32,167 bases of DNA, from contig NZ_BJVA01000022.1 in NCBI RefSeq assembly GCF_007988905.1, positions 1 through 32,167 of the forward strand, written 5' to 3'. The DNA is from Gluconobacter kanchanaburiensis NBRC 103587 (GTDB lineage: Bacteria > Pseudomonadota > Alphaproteobacteria > Acetobacterales > Acetobacteraceae). Positions 8,418 to 17,633 of this stretch are shown here, one piece after another. Each line of letters starts with the position of its first letter. The stretch's first letter is position 1. The notes below the pieces were generated by a model. The model was not told the DNA's origin, did not search any database, and worked only from the letters and a program-made list of their open reading frames with translations. Made by a program: the position numbers and the translations under genes.

Positions 8418-8452
8418 GTCTTCCCTGCCTGCGCTAAACAGACAGGGAAGAC
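8418..8452. repeat. 14-bp inverted repeat downstream of the S9 peptidase gene
   Basis: Two 14-bp arms (8418-8431 and 8439-8452) pair with one mismatch around a 7-base loop. An A8 run follows at 8453-8460. For the minus-strand transcript the U8 comes before the stem, not after, so this is not a standard intrinsic terminator. It could protect the 3' end of the mRNA. Confidence 0.6.
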
Positions 8453-8466
8453 AAAAAAAACACGGT

Positions 8467-10584
8467 TCAGGGCGCGTCCATCAGCTTCCGACTGAGATAA
8501 ATGGCCTCAAGCGCACGCTCATGCGCCACTTCCGCAGCGTTGACCGTTCCGGCATGACCACCCTCGACGTCCTCATAATAGAGGAATGGCAGATGCAGGC
8601 TCTCAAGGCGTGCGGCGAATCTGCGGGCATGGACGGGCCCTACACGATCATCCCTCGTCGAGGTGAAAATAAATGGCTCCGGATATGAAATACCGGGTTT
8701 CAAAGCCTGTAAAGGTGACATCTTCTCCCAGAAAGCGCGCGGACCGGGCTCTGAAATACTCCCATATTCCGCCGCCCAGGATGCACCCGCCGCCATCTGT
8801 TCATAGTTCATCATATCCAGAAGCGGCACGCCAATGATCGCCGCATTCCATAGATCCGGATGCTGGGTAAATTCCACGCCTGCAAGAAGCCCGCCATTGG
8901 AGCGGCCACGCAACCCGAGATGCCGAGGAGACGTGATGTGACGCGCGATCAGATCCCGGGCTACGGCCGCGAAGTCATCATATGCCTTCTGGCGCCCCTC
9001 CCGCCGGGCCGCTTCATGCCATACAGGCCCGAATTCGCCGCCACCACGGATATTGGCCATCACATAGACGCCTCCCCGATTGAACCACGTGATCCCAAGA
9101 TCGGGATGATATACAGGAAGGTAGGATAGCCCGAAGCCGCCATAGGCCGTCATCAGCGTCGGCCTCACACCGTCCCGCTGCCAGTCCTTTGGGTGCACGA
9201 TGAAATAAGGAACTGCCGTTCCATCGACGCTTGTGGCCGACATCTGCTCGACCGTCAGTCCGGAAGCCTCAAAAAGATCGGGTTGCCTGTAAATGGGGCG
9301 CACAGACTGCGATGCCGTATCCAGTCCCCAGAGCTGGGGCGGTTGTATGAAGCCTTCCATCTGAAGATAAGCCTGTGACAGCGTAGGATCTGACGAAACG
9401 ATTTCCGCGGCCATGTTCCGGGGAAGCGAAATGGTATGGGCCGTCCATTCCCCCGCCTCGTTCCGTCTATACAGCTTCAGAACAGGCTGAACATTATCAT
9501 ACAGAACAACCGCCAGCCCGTCTCTGGTGACAGCCATCGCGTCCCCCATTCCATCCCCGATGGTCTGACGGGAAGTCGGGGAAAGAACGAGCTGTGGCTG
9601 AGCAGGGCTTTGAGGATCCAGGGCGACAATACTGTCCGCATTGATCGTTCGACCGCCAACAGACCAGTCCTGAAGCAGATGCAAGATCAATCGACCATCG
9701 AAATAGGAGAGGCTGTCATATTTTTCTGGCAGGGACAGAACAGACAGGGTGCGGGTTGAGGGATCGAAAAGACGGAGTTCTGTATGAAAGAAATCCTTAT
9801 GACGGCTTACAAGAAAAAGTTGATGTCCTTTGTCGTCACGCAAGCTCTCTGGTGAAACATCCATGTCCGTGCGTTTTCCACGATAGATCTCCACGGCCTG
9901 GGACAGGGTCTGGCCACGATGCAGCAGTCGCACGGAATAAGGATAGCCTGACTGCGTCAGCCCAGCACTGCCGGCTCCCCAGTCACGCGCAACAAGAAGC
10001 GTATCGGCATCAACCCACGTTACACTCTGTTTGCCTGAAGGCAGGACAAAACCATCCGGTAAGAAAGTATTCTTCTGCGTATCATATTCACGGACGACAT
10101 GAGCGTCCTCTCCTGCCTGAGAGAGGGACATAAGGCAGAGACGTTCCTGTGGGGCGAGGCAGTCGAGCCCTTCCATAACCCAATTAGCATGTTCTGCCCG
10201 GGCCAGAGCATCCAGATCGAAACGCTCCCGCCATTGCGGATGCCCGGAATTAAAGGAAGCGGGAGAAGCACTACGCCAGATCCCGCGCACATGCGCTTTG
10301 TCCTGCCAGAAATTCCAGATTTCGCCACCCTGCTGATGAGGAGCCGCAAGACGCGCTGGTGACTGCTCAGCAGTCAGGATTTTACTATAAAGAGGTTTGT
10401 AACGGGGATCGGACGCAAGCACCGACTCTGTATGAGCATTTTGTGCCTTTACCCATGCCAGAGCCTTACTGCCGTCTGTCCGATCGAGTTCTGAGGGAGA
10501 AGGAACAGAGATCGTTCCAGCGTATGCCGTCAGAGGCAGAATGGAGAGAGACAGACAAACCGCTCTCGCAAAAACAGGAAACAT
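8467..10584 (-). CDS. Prolyl oligopeptidase family (S9A) serine peptidase, exported
   Basis: A 705-residue protein with a signal peptide (cleavage likely after LPLTAYA near residue 22) and therefore probably periplasmic. Residues about 25-440 form the beta-propeller that gates the active site. The C-terminal alpha/beta hydrolase domain holds Ser562 in GRSNGG, the Asp of STRDDRVGP (645/646) and His677 in EGGHAG, all in the expected order. The YGGFGLSYLP and NIRGGGEFG motifs are typical of the S9A branch. The expected substrates are short proline-containing peptides. It follows motA by 52 bp on the same strand, with no terminator seen between them. Length is normal for the family. Confidence 0.93.
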   Translation of the reverse strand: MFPVFARAVCLSLSILPLTAYAGTISVPSPSELDRTDGSKALAWVKAQNAHTESVLASDPRYKPLYSKILTAEQSPARLAAPHQQGGEIWNFWQDKAHVRGIWRSASPASFNSGHPQWRERFDLDALARAEHANWVMEGLDCLAPQERLCLMSLSQAGEDAHVVREYDTQKNTFLPDGFVLPSGKQSVTWVDADTLLVARDWGAGSAGLTQSGYPYSVRLLHRGQTLSQAVEIYRGKRTDMDVSPESLRDDKGHQLFLVSRHKDFFHTELRLFDPSTRTLSVLSLPEKYDSLSYFDGRLILHLLQDWSVGGRTINADSIVALDPQSPAQPQLVLSPTSRQTIGDGMGDAMAVTRDGLAVVLYDNVQPVLKLYRRNEAGEWTAHTISLPRNMAAEIVSSDPTLSQAYLQMEGFIQPPQLWGLDTASQSVRPIYRQPDLFEASGLTVEQMSATSVDGTAVPYFIVHPKDWQRDGVRPTLMTAYGGFGLSYLPVYHPDLGITWFNRGGVYVMANIRGGGEFGPVWHEAARREGRQKAYDDFAAVARDLIARHITSPRHLGLRGRSNGGLLAGVEFTQHPDLWNAAIIGVPLLDMMNYEQMAAGASWAAEYGSISEPGPRAFWEKMSPLQALKPGISYPEPFIFTSTRDDRVGPVHARRFAARLESLHLPFLYYEDVEGGHAGTVNAAEVAHERALEAIYLSRKLMDAP

Positions 10585-10636
10585 AAATAGCCTTTACGAT
10601 GCCGACAATAACGGCATCGTAAAGACAAGCGGACGA

Positions 10637-11503
10637 TCAGGCCACCGCCGCTGCGCTGACTGCCTCCTCGACTTCCTGAAAGCTTGGCATGAGATCGGAG
10701 GGAATACTCTTGCGACCGATCTCCACACTGACCTGCGGCGCATTTCCCTGAAGATGAGCCACGACAACCGAACGAACGAGATCAAGATAAGACGCTTCCT
10801 CCTCAACCACGCCACCCAGACGGCTCGCAATGGGGGCAACGATTCCATAGGCCAGAAGAATGCCAAGGAACGTTCCCACCAGCGCTCCTGCAATCATCTC
10901 GCCGAGGATAATAGGTGGCTTGCTGATCGAGGCCATTGTCTTGATGACACCCAGAACGGCCGCAACAATACCCAGCGCCGGCAGTGCATCGGATACAGAC
11001 TGAAGCGCGTGCGGAAGATGCATTTCCTCACGCATGTTTTTTTTCAGCTCATTCCCCATGACTTCATCCATCTGATAGGGATCAGTCGCATTCATTCCCG
11101 CCATCCGAAGGTAATCGCAGATGAAGGAACAGATGTGAGGGTTATCACGAATTTTGGGAAATGCACCGAAAACAGTGCTCCCCTGCGGATCCTCAATATG
11201 GGATTCCAACGCCATGAAACCTTTTGAAGACGCCATCTTGGCGATATGAAACAACAGGCTCAAAAGATCGACATAATCCGATCGGGTATACTGGGAGCCC
11301 TTTATCGCTTTTTTAATGCCGCCAGGCAGATGCTTCACGGCGGCAATGGAATTGGCCATCAGGAAGGTTCCAACCGCAGCTCCGAGAATGGTCAGCAGTT
11401 CGAAAGGCATTGAGGATACGAGAGGCCCGATGGCTCCCCCCGAAGCTACGAACGATCCGAACACACAGCCCAGAACAACAACCAGACCGATAATAATGAA
11501 CAT
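10637..11503 (-). CDS. motA: Flagellar motor stator protein MotA
   Basis: A 288-residue inner-membrane proton channel subunit with four membrane segments: two near the N-terminus (about 1-22 and 31-52) and two around 150-220. The diagnostic parts are present: IAAVKHLPGGIK after helix 2, ALPALGIVAAVLGVIKTM (containing the conserved Pro) and LGILLAYGIVAPIASRL with the second conserved Pro. It lies 24 bp downstream of motB, so the gene order is motB-motA, the reverse of the enteric order. This is the only flagellar locus in the window. Confidence 0.95.
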   Translation of the reverse strand: MFIIIGLVVVLGCVFGSFVASGGAIGPLVSSMPFELLTILGAAVGTFLMANSIAAVKHLPGGIKKAIKGSQYTRSDYVDLLSLLFHIAKMASSKGFMALESHIEDPQGSTVFGAFPKIRDNPHICSFICDYLRMAGMNATDPYQMDEVMGNELKKNMREEMHLPHALQSVSDALPALGIVAAVLGVIKTMASISKPPIILGEMIAGALVGTFLGILLAYGIVAPIASRLGGVVEEEASYLDLVRSVVVAHLQGNAPQVSVEIGRKSIPSDLMPSFQEVEEAVSAAAVA

Positions 11504-11527
11504 CCGGAAATTTCCTGATTTTTGAAT

Positions 11528-12463
11528 TTACTGAGAAATATCGGGGGACAGCATCAGCACAATCCGACGGTTGCTGGGACTGAGAGGATGGATGGCATCT
11601 AAAAGATTGCGATCAGCGTAACCGCTGACAGATTTAAGGCGCCCGTCTGGAAATCCGCTTTGCACAACGAGATCCCTTACGGCGACAGCCCGCGAACTGG
11701 AAAGGCTCCAGTTACTGAGTTGTCCGAGCCTATATGGAGTAGCATCGGTATATCCAGCGATGGAGAGCTTTCCAGGAAGCTTTTCAAGATAGGGGACAAT
11801 AGCCCGAAGCAGTTTCACGGCATGCGGATCAGGGGAAGACTGCCCCATCGCAAACATCGGTTGATGGTCAGAATCAACAATCTGGATATGCAGCCCATCG
11901 TCGCCGACAGTAACGGAAACCTGGGATCGCATATCAGCGAGAGCAGGCGTGTTGCTGATCAGCGCCTGAATCTTTTTGGCAGCATCGGCCCGTGCTTCCT
12001 GCTCAGCCTTGAGGGCCGGAGGAGCTACTGGAGGCTCCCCGGGCTGAATCTGGCTGTCATGCAGAACGACGATCTGGGCCGTATGAACACTTGAAGCATT
12101 CTGCTCCCTGCCCTGTCGAGCCGTAGCAGCACCCTGGAGAGGTTTTCCATACTGGTCTTTCCCAGGCGTGAGAGCCACGGCTTTAGTTTCCAGAGAGACG
12201 GGCTCGGGCGCGGCTGGCAGAACATTGTCCACCGGCGGCGGCATATCTTTCCAGATCGCCATGGGATTGAAGAAGTTTGCAATACCCTTGCGCTGCTCCT
12301 CGGTCGTGGCATTGATCAACCACATCACCAGAAAGAACGCCATCATGGCCGTTACAAAATCGGCATAAGCAATTTTCCATGCACCGCCATGATGCCCGCC
12401 CGCGACCACATCAAAGCGCTTGATGATGATCTTCCGAGCCTCCTTGCCATTCTGATTAGACAT
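11528..12463 (-). CDS. motB: Flagellar motor stator protein MotB
   Basis: A 311-residue stator subunit anchored to peptidoglycan. The single membrane helix (about 31-51) starts with the ion-carrying Asp35 in AYADFVTAMMAFFLVMWL, the equivalent of E. coli Asp32. A long linker (about 60-190) leads to a C-terminal OmpA-like domain with SIAGYTDATPY and NRRIVLMLS. The start at 12463 is chosen because AGGAGG lies just upstream and the family begins shortly before the KIAYADF helix; the frame is open 26 codons further but without family similarity. Confidence 0.95.
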   Translation of the reverse strand: MSNQNGKEARKIIIKRFDVVAGGHHGGAWKIAYADFVTAMMAFFLVMWLINATTEEQRKGIANFFNPMAIWKDMPPPVDNVLPAAPEPVSLETKAVALTPGKDQYGKPLQGAATARQGREQNASSVHTAQIVVLHDSQIQPGEPPVAPPALKAEQEARADAAKKIQALISNTPALADMRSQVSVTVGDDGLHIQIVDSDHQPMFAMGQSSPDPHAVKLLRAIVPYLEKLPGKLSIAGYTDATPYRLGQLSNWSLSSSRAVAVRDLVVQSGFPDGRLKSVSGYADRNLLDAIHPLSPSNRRIVLMLSPDISQ

Positions 12464-12512
12464 CCTGCCTCCTGAATAGGGGCAGTATGGCAGCCGAGTC
12501 TTAAGGAGAGGT

Positions 12513-13949
12513 TTAAGAAGGCCCAGGAAGCTGCGCGCCAACGACCTCTTCGGGAGAACTCAGACTGTAGCAGCGTATGGGTTGACCCCGGACGTTCCGG
12601 CACAGTGTGGCCGATTGATCGACAGGTGCCGCATGTCGTTGCTCCTCGATCCTGATGGCTCTGGGGGAAGAGGTTGAGGGAAAACGAAACAGTCTCCAAC
12701 GGGAATCCGTTCCCACCACAGGGAGAATATTCTGCGTAAACGCGAGGCGGGCAGCCAGCCCATAGTCGTCAACGGCAAGCGCAGTAGCCCCTTCTGAACG
12801 GGCTTTCAGCGCAACCGCCTTGGAAAAAGCACTCCATCCGCCGGTGAGACGCAAGACCGGATCCCGATGTGGTATCAGATGAAGAGGGGAAAAAAGGGCC
12901 TGAATGGACACAAAAAGCGTCACCAGGAAACCGCTGATGACAGCCGGTTTTATACGCCACCCAGCTTCCAGAGCGGCCAGAGCGAGAACGGGATAGATAA
13001 CGGCGGGCCAGTTCGGCTGAACTCGATCCCCCAAAGCGTGCGTTCCAAAGACCACAACAGGAACCAGAGCCATCCAGGCCAGAAGCCTGTTGCGTCTGAT
13101 GCAGGCCCAAAGCCCCATGACAAACAGAATAAAGATCAGAGGCGTCGCCAGCCCGATCTGTCCTCCCAGCAATTCACCGATAAACTGCATGGCGCGCGCT
13201 GGACGCCAGTCGCCCGCACGGCCACCCTGTCTCAGAAAGCTGGCCCAGTGATTATGGGCGTTCCACAGGATGACGGGAAGCATCGTTACCGCAAGAGCGG
13301 GAATGGCAAGCCACGGCCCAGGCTGTCGACGCAGGCGCGCGGTACTGAGAACGGCGCCTCCCAGTCCCAGCCCGATCAGAACAGCCGTATATTTCGAGTC
13401 AAATGCGAGTCCGAGCAGAATGCCGGATCCTAGCCACCAGGGAATGGCCCCGCGTGCTGTCAGTGTCGGATCAATGGCGCGACTAAGCGTGTAGAGGAAC
13501 AGGGTAACAAAAAACAGAAGGGGCGTATCGGGCGTCATGGTTGCCGCCCCAAGACCGAGCATGAGGGTCGCATTCAGCAGAAGCGCCACCTTGAGGCCTG
13601 ACTGGGGCCATGCAAAGGACGGCAAAAGCCGCCGCGCCGCATGATAAAGAGCCCAGCTTCCTGGCAACACCGAGAGCGGCCCCAGAAGACGAACCCCCAG
13701 GGGCGTGTTTCCTGCGATCCAGGTACCAGCACGGATCCAGAGCGCCACCATGAAAGGATGGTCCAGATAGCCGCACTGAAGACTCCGGGACCAGACCCAG
13801 TAGTACGCTTCGTCAGGAGTCAACGGGACATTTGCAGCAAGAAGCAGCCGAAGGACGGTCAATCCCCCAAGGAGCCCCCAGAACCAGCGGACAGACGTTG
13901 AGGCTTCACTCAAGATGTCAGCGCCACACGAGCGTGGAAGAGACAGCAT
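12513..13949 (-). CDS. GT39/ArnT-like membrane glycosyltransferase
   Basis: A polytopic inner-membrane protein of about 478 residues of the dolichyl-phosphate-mannose/ArnT class, which moves a sugar from a polyprenyl-phosphate donor to a target on the periplasmic side. The mark is the first periplasmic loop LTPDEAYYWVWSRSLQCGYL with the catalytic acidic pair DE, followed by DHPFMVALW. About ten hydrophobic segments follow and a short soluble C-terminus. The start is uncertain: ATG 13949 overlaps the upstream gene by 32 bp, TTG 13913 lies just after its stop, and an ATG at 14015 is possible. The GT2-GtrA protein encoded upstream is the natural donor-making partner. Confidence 0.88.
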   Translation of the reverse strand: MLSLPRSCGADILSEASTSVRWFWGLLGGLTVLRLLLAANVPLTPDEAYYWVWSRSLQCGYLDHPFMVALWIRAGTWIAGNTPLGVRLLGPLSVLPGSWALYHAARRLLPSFAWPQSGLKVALLLNATLMLGLGAATMTPDTPLLFFVTLFLYTLSRAIDPTLTARGAIPWWLGSGILLGLAFDSKYTAVLIGLGLGGAVLSTARLRRQPGPWLAIPALAVTMLPVILWNAHNHWASFLRQGGRAGDWRPARAMQFIGELLGGQIGLATPLIFILFVMGLWACIRRNRLLAWMALVPVVVFGTHALGDRVQPNWPAVIYPVLALAALEAGWRIKPAVISGFLVTLFVSIQALFSPLHLIPHRDPVLRLTGGWSAFSKAVALKARSEGATALAVDDYGLAARLAFTQNILPVVGTDSRWRLFRFPSTSSPRAIRIEEQRHAAPVDQSATLCRNVRGQPIRCYSLSSPEEVVGAQLPGPS

Positions 13950-15024
13950 AGTTCCACACCACCCCCACAACGGCTCCGACGGCAGACGAACGGTCCCAGT
14001 GTCCATGGCCTGCACTGTCGAGCATCATGCGGGCAATTCCAATATTAGCCACTGCACCGAGCGAGCAGACGGCAACAAATATGATCAGCCCCCTCCAGAA
14101 GTCTGCGCCGCGAAGAGTACGATCATGGTATGTAAAGCGGTTGTTGAGCAGAAAGTTCGTGAGAATGGCAACCGCGGTCCCGGCCAGTTGTGACCACGAG
14201 AAACTGAGCCCGCACGCTCCGGCGATATCCAACACCGCTACATTGACCCCTACCCCGATCAGCCCGACGAGAGCGAAGGCCATGAACCGTGTGGGTAGCC
14301 AGCCTCGGGTCAGCTTATCGATGAGCATGGTTGCGAACTGAAGCAGCACGACGATGTCGAGTTTGCTTTCGCCGGCCAGGCGAGGACGGAAAACAAACGG
14401 CACTTCCACAATACGCACGCTACGCGGTGCGGACATGACGAGATCAAGCAGGATCTTGAAGCCGGTTCCGGACAAATGAGGCAGCAGGACCTCGAACAGA
14501 TCGCGGCGGATGGCGAAAAATCCGCTCATCGGATCACTCAGGCGATGCGGCATAATGGCCTGTGCCGCCCGAATTCCCGTATTGGAGAGCAGTTCTCGCC
14601 AGTGACCGGACAGGCCGGAATTGTCGCCCCCCTCAACGTGACGACTCGCCACGACGATTTCGGCACCCGCCTGCAGCCGCGTGAGCATCTCCAGCAGAAT
14701 TGCCTCGTCATGCTGAAGATCCCCGTCCATCACCGCCACCAAAGGCGCACTGGAAGAGAGCACGCCCTCAATGACGGCGGAGGAGAGTCCCCGTCGTCCG
14801 ACACGACAGAGGATTCGGACGCGTGGATCCAACTGCGATAGGCGGCGTACTTCACTGGCCGTTCCATCAGGGGAACTGTCATCGACGAAAATGACTTCCC
14901 ATTTCTGGCCAACAAGGGCTTCGTCCAGAGCCACAACCATGGGTGCCACATTGGCAACTTCATTGTAGCACGGGATGACGATGCTCAGTTCGGCCGGAAG
15001 AAGCATCGGCCCTGACACTGTCAT
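13918..15024 (-). CDS. GT2 polyprenyl-phosphate glycosyltransferase fused to a GtrA domain
   Basis: A 368-residue protein in two parts. Residues about 10-235 are a DPM1-like GT2 domain (LSIVIPCYNE, FVDDSSPDGT, and the metal-binding DGD100-102 in AVMDGDLQHDEA, then HRLSDPMSGFFAIRRD). Residues about 245-368 are a four-helix GtrA domain. Such fusions make polyprenyl-phosphate-linked sugars and help pass them across the inner membrane. The GT39 enzyme that would use the donor is encoded next. It starts 10 bp after the Lrp-type gene, so the three genes look like one unit. The sugar and the acceptor (lipid A, O-antigen or protein) cannot be read from the sequence. Confidence 0.92.
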   Translation of the reverse strand: MTVSGPMLLPAELSIVIPCYNEVANVAPMVVALDEALVGQKWEVIFVDDSSPDGTASEVRRLSQLDPRVRILCRVGRRGLSSAVIEGVLSSSAPLVAVMDGDLQHDEAILLEMLTRLQAGAEIVVASRHVEGGDNSGLSGHWRELLSNTGIRAAQAIMPHRLSDPMSGFFAIRRDLFEVLLPHLSGTGFKILLDLVMSAPRSVRIVEVPFVFRPRLAGESKLDIVVLLQFATMLIDKLTRGWLPTRFMAFALVGLIGVGVNVAVLDIAGACGLSFSWSQLAGTAVAILTNFLLNNRFTYHDRTLRGADFWRGLIIFVAVCSLGAVANIGIARMMLDSAGHGHWDRSSAVGAVVGVVWNYAVSSTLVWR

Positions 15025-15034
15025 GGGTCAGACG

Positions 15035-15517
15035 TCAGATCGGAACGCCGGCGAGATCACGGCTTGTGTGAATGGTCTGGAGCGTCTGGACGCGTACCAC
15101 ATGGGGGCTGTCAGTCAGCAGACGCGTCAGCGCATTCTGATGCGCTGCATCACGAGCGACAAGACGAACGAGAAAATCGCCACCGCCACGGATCATGTGG
15201 CACTCCCGGGTTTCAGGCCAGGCGCCTACCTGCGCCTCGAAAGCTTCCAGAACACTTCCCTTCTGACTCTCCAGACCGATCAGCGCATAAAAATTGAGGG
15301 ACCAACCCAACAGCGGAGCGTCCACCTCAGCATGATACCCCCGAATAATTCCCAACTCCTCAAGGCGCCGGACACGCCGCAGGCAGGGCGGTGCGGAAAT
15401 GCCCGTCCGCCGGGCCAATTCCACATTGGTCATGCGTCCATCGACCTGGAGTTCGGCAATGATCTGCCGATCAATGGCATCAAGTTCAATCGGTGCAGAG
15501 TGAGAAGAAGCGTTCAT
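15035..15517 (-). CDS. Lrp/AsnC-family transcriptional regulator
   Basis: A 160-residue Lrp-type protein. The N-terminal helix-turn-helix is clear (LDAIDRQIIAELQVDGRMTN, VELARRTGISAPPCLRRVRR). The C-terminal RAM domain spans about 75-155, including ECHMIRGGGDFLVRLVARD. It is divergent from trxB across a 99-bp gap and is followed 10 bp later by the two glycosyltransferase genes. An Lrp-type gene divergent from trxB suggests control of both by amino acid state, but no operator was identified. Confidence 0.93.
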   Translation of the reverse strand: MNASSHSAPIELDAIDRQIIAELQVDGRMTNVELARRTGISAPPCLRRVRRLEELGIIRGYHAEVDAPLLGWSLNFYALIGLESQKGSVLEAFEAQVGAWPETRECHMIRGGGDFLVRLVARDAAHQNALTRLLTDSPHVVRVQTLQTIHTSRDLAGVPI

Positions 15518-15616
15518 TTCAATCCGACGTATATGGCACGTGACATGATCCGCAAAGATGGCACATGCGTCCGAAGTCTCTATATGAGGAGGCCAGAGAC
15601 CCTATGAGGAGCCATC

Positions 15617-16591
15617 ATGCCCGAAATCCATCACACGGATCTGCTGGTCGTCGGAGCCGGCCCCGCTGGTTATACAGCGGCAATCTATGCCGCCCGTGCA
15701 AGCCTAAAGCCGATTCTCGTTACCGGCATGCAGCCTGGCGGCCAGCTGACCATCACAACTGACGTGGAAAATTATCCTGGCTTCGCGACTCCTGTGCAGG
15801 GACCATGGCTGATGGAGCAGATGCGGACGCAGGCCGAACATGTTGGAACACGTCTGATCTACGATCTGATCGTACATGCGGATCTCAAAAATGGACCGGG
15901 GCCGGATGGATATTTCCATCTTACCGGCGATTCGGGTGATGAGTTCCGGGCGCGTACGGTCGTGATCGCGACGGGCGCGCAGGCTAAATGGCTCGGTCTC
16001 GAGTCGGAAAAGCGCCTCCAGCGCGGGGGCGTCTCAGCCTGCGCGACCTGTGACGGCTTCTTCTATCGTGGGAAGACAGTTGCGGTCGTCGGGGGGGGGA
16101 ATACGGCGGTCGAGGAAGCTCTTTATCTGACCCATCACGCCGACAGGGTTCATCTGATCCATCGCAGGGATCACCTTCGGGCAGAACGCATCCTGCAGGA
16201 GCGTCTGTTTTCCAATCCGAAAATTGAAGTCCACTGGAATCAAGCCGTTGAAGAGGTTCTCGGCTCCGGCGACCCTGAAGTCGTGTGCGGCGTAGAACTG
16301 AAAGACACACTAACCGGTGCAACGTCCCGTCTTGCCATTGATGGTCTTTTCATTGCTATCGGCCATACTCCCAATGCAGGGCCGTTCCGGAAAGAAGTCG
16401 CCTGTGACGAAGATGGCTACATCCTGACCGAAAGCAGTGGAACTGCAACCTCGGTAAAGGGTGTTTTTGCCGCCGGAGACATTCAGGATCGTATTTTCCG
16501 ACAGGCAGTTACCGCTGCCGGAACGGGCTGTATGGCAGCTCTCGAGGCAGAACGATATCTTTCTGGCATACCTGCCATGACAAAAACTTGA
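15617..16591 (+). CDS. trxB: Thioredoxin-disulfide reductase
   Basis: A 324-residue cytosolic flavoenzyme that reduces thioredoxin with NADPH. It has the FAD-binding VVGAGPAGYTAAIYAARA (11-28), the redox pair Cys142/Cys145 in SACATCDGF, the NADPH motif VAVVGGGNTAVEEAL, and the C-terminal FAD motif GVFAAGDIQD. A GAGGAG site lies 6 bp before the ATG. The NADPH glycine triplet is encoded within a run of nine G (16091-16099), an error-prone homopolymer; the frame is intact as given. Confidence 0.97.
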   Translation: MPEIHHTDLLVVGAGPAGYTAAIYAARASLKPILVTGMQPGGQLTITTDVENYPGFATPVQGPWLMEQMRTQAEHVGTRLIYDLIVHADLKNGPGPDGYFHLTGDSGDEFRARTVVIATGAQAKWLGLESEKRLQRGGVSACATCDGFFYRGKTVAVVGGGNTAVEEALYLTHHADRVHLIHRRDHLRAERILQERLFSNPKIEVHWNQAVEEVLGSGDPEVVCGVELKDTLTGATSRLAIDGLFIAIGHTPNAGPFRKEVACDEDGYILTESSGTATSVKGVFAAGDIQDRIFRQAVTAAGTGCMAALEAERYLSGIPAMTKT

Positions 16592-16709
16592 CCCTCGCCC
16601 GCGGTTCAGACAGTTTCGACCAATCAACGACATATCTTGACGGACAACGCCGGGACGTATGGGTAAGAAGGACGAGGACCGTCGCATTGGCGAACGGGGA
16701 GAAAACCAG

Positions 16710-17609
16710 ATGGACTGGGACAAGCTGCGGATTTTCCATGCCGTGGCCGAAGCCGGTTCCTTCACCCATGCCGGCGACCGGCTGGGACTGAGTCAGTCAG
16801 CGGTCTCACGCCAAATTTCAGCCCTTGAAGACGTTCTGCGAGTGCCGCTGTTCCATCGGCATGCCCGCGGCCTGATTCTGACGGAACAGGGCGACGTGCT
16901 GAACCGCACGGTACGGGAGGTTTTCTCGAAACTTGCGCTGACCCAGGCTTTCCTGAGCGAAAGCAAGGAACGCGCGGCAGGAAAAATCAAAATCACCACG
17001 ACGACCGGATTCGGTCTGTCGTGGCTGTCTCCGCGTCTGAACCGTTTTCTGGAACTACATCCGGATATCGAGGTTACGCTTCTTCTTGAAGACGCGGATC
17101 TGGATCTGGGCATGCGTGAAGCCGATGTGGCAATTCGTCTCCATCCTCCCACGCAGCCGGATCTTGTTCAGCGGCACCTCGCAAACTTCCCCATGCCCAT
17201 TTACGCCAGTGCGGAATATCTGAAACGCCACGGCACACCACAGTCTCTTGAAGATCTGGCGAATCATCAGATCATCAGTTTCGCAGGATGGCATCTGCCC
17301 CTGCCTAACGTGAACTGGCTGCTAGATCTGCTTCGGCAAGAAGGCGTAGCCCGTCAGGGAAGCCGCCGTCTGGCCATCAACAATATCTCCGCCGTGGCGA
17401 ATGCCATCGCGGCCGGCACAGGCATCGGTTCCCTACCCCTTTACGCGGCTACGGGATATCCCGATCTAGTCAGGATCCTGCCTCAGCAGCAGGTGCCGCT
17501 GGTTGAAGCCTATTTTGTGTATCCGGAAGAACTGCGCACATCCAAGCGTATCGCCGTATTCCGGGATTTTCTTCTTTCGGAAATTAGCAATCTGAAGGGG
17601 CAGGACTAA
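16710..17609 (+). CDS. LysR-family transcriptional regulator
   Basis: A 299-residue LysR protein: helix-turn-helix at 1-60 (MDWDKLRIFHAVAEAGSFTH, LGLSQSAVSRQISALED) and a periplasmic-binding-like effector domain at about 90-295. The ATG at 16710 is chosen because GGGGAG lies 8 bp upstream and family members start at this point; an in-frame ATG at 16659 would add 17 unsupported residues. It follows trxB by 118 bp on the same strand. The target and effector are unknown; a role in redox control is only suggested by the neighbour. Confidence 0.9.
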   Translation: MDWDKLRIFHAVAEAGSFTHAGDRLGLSQSAVSRQISALEDVLRVPLFHRHARGLILTEQGDVLNRTVREVFSKLALTQAFLSESKERAAGKIKITTTTGFGLSWLSPRLNRFLELHPDIEVTLLLEDADLDLGMREADVAIRLHPPTQPDLVQRHLANFPMPIYASAEYLKRHGTPQSLEDLANHQIISFAGWHLPLPNVNWLLDLLRQEGVARQGSRRLAINNISAVANAIAAGTGIGSLPLYAATGYPDLVRILPQQQVPLVEAYFVYPEELRTSKRIAVFRDFLLSEISNLKGQD

Positions 17610-17633
17610 ACTGCAGCAGCAAATCCGGTCTTC

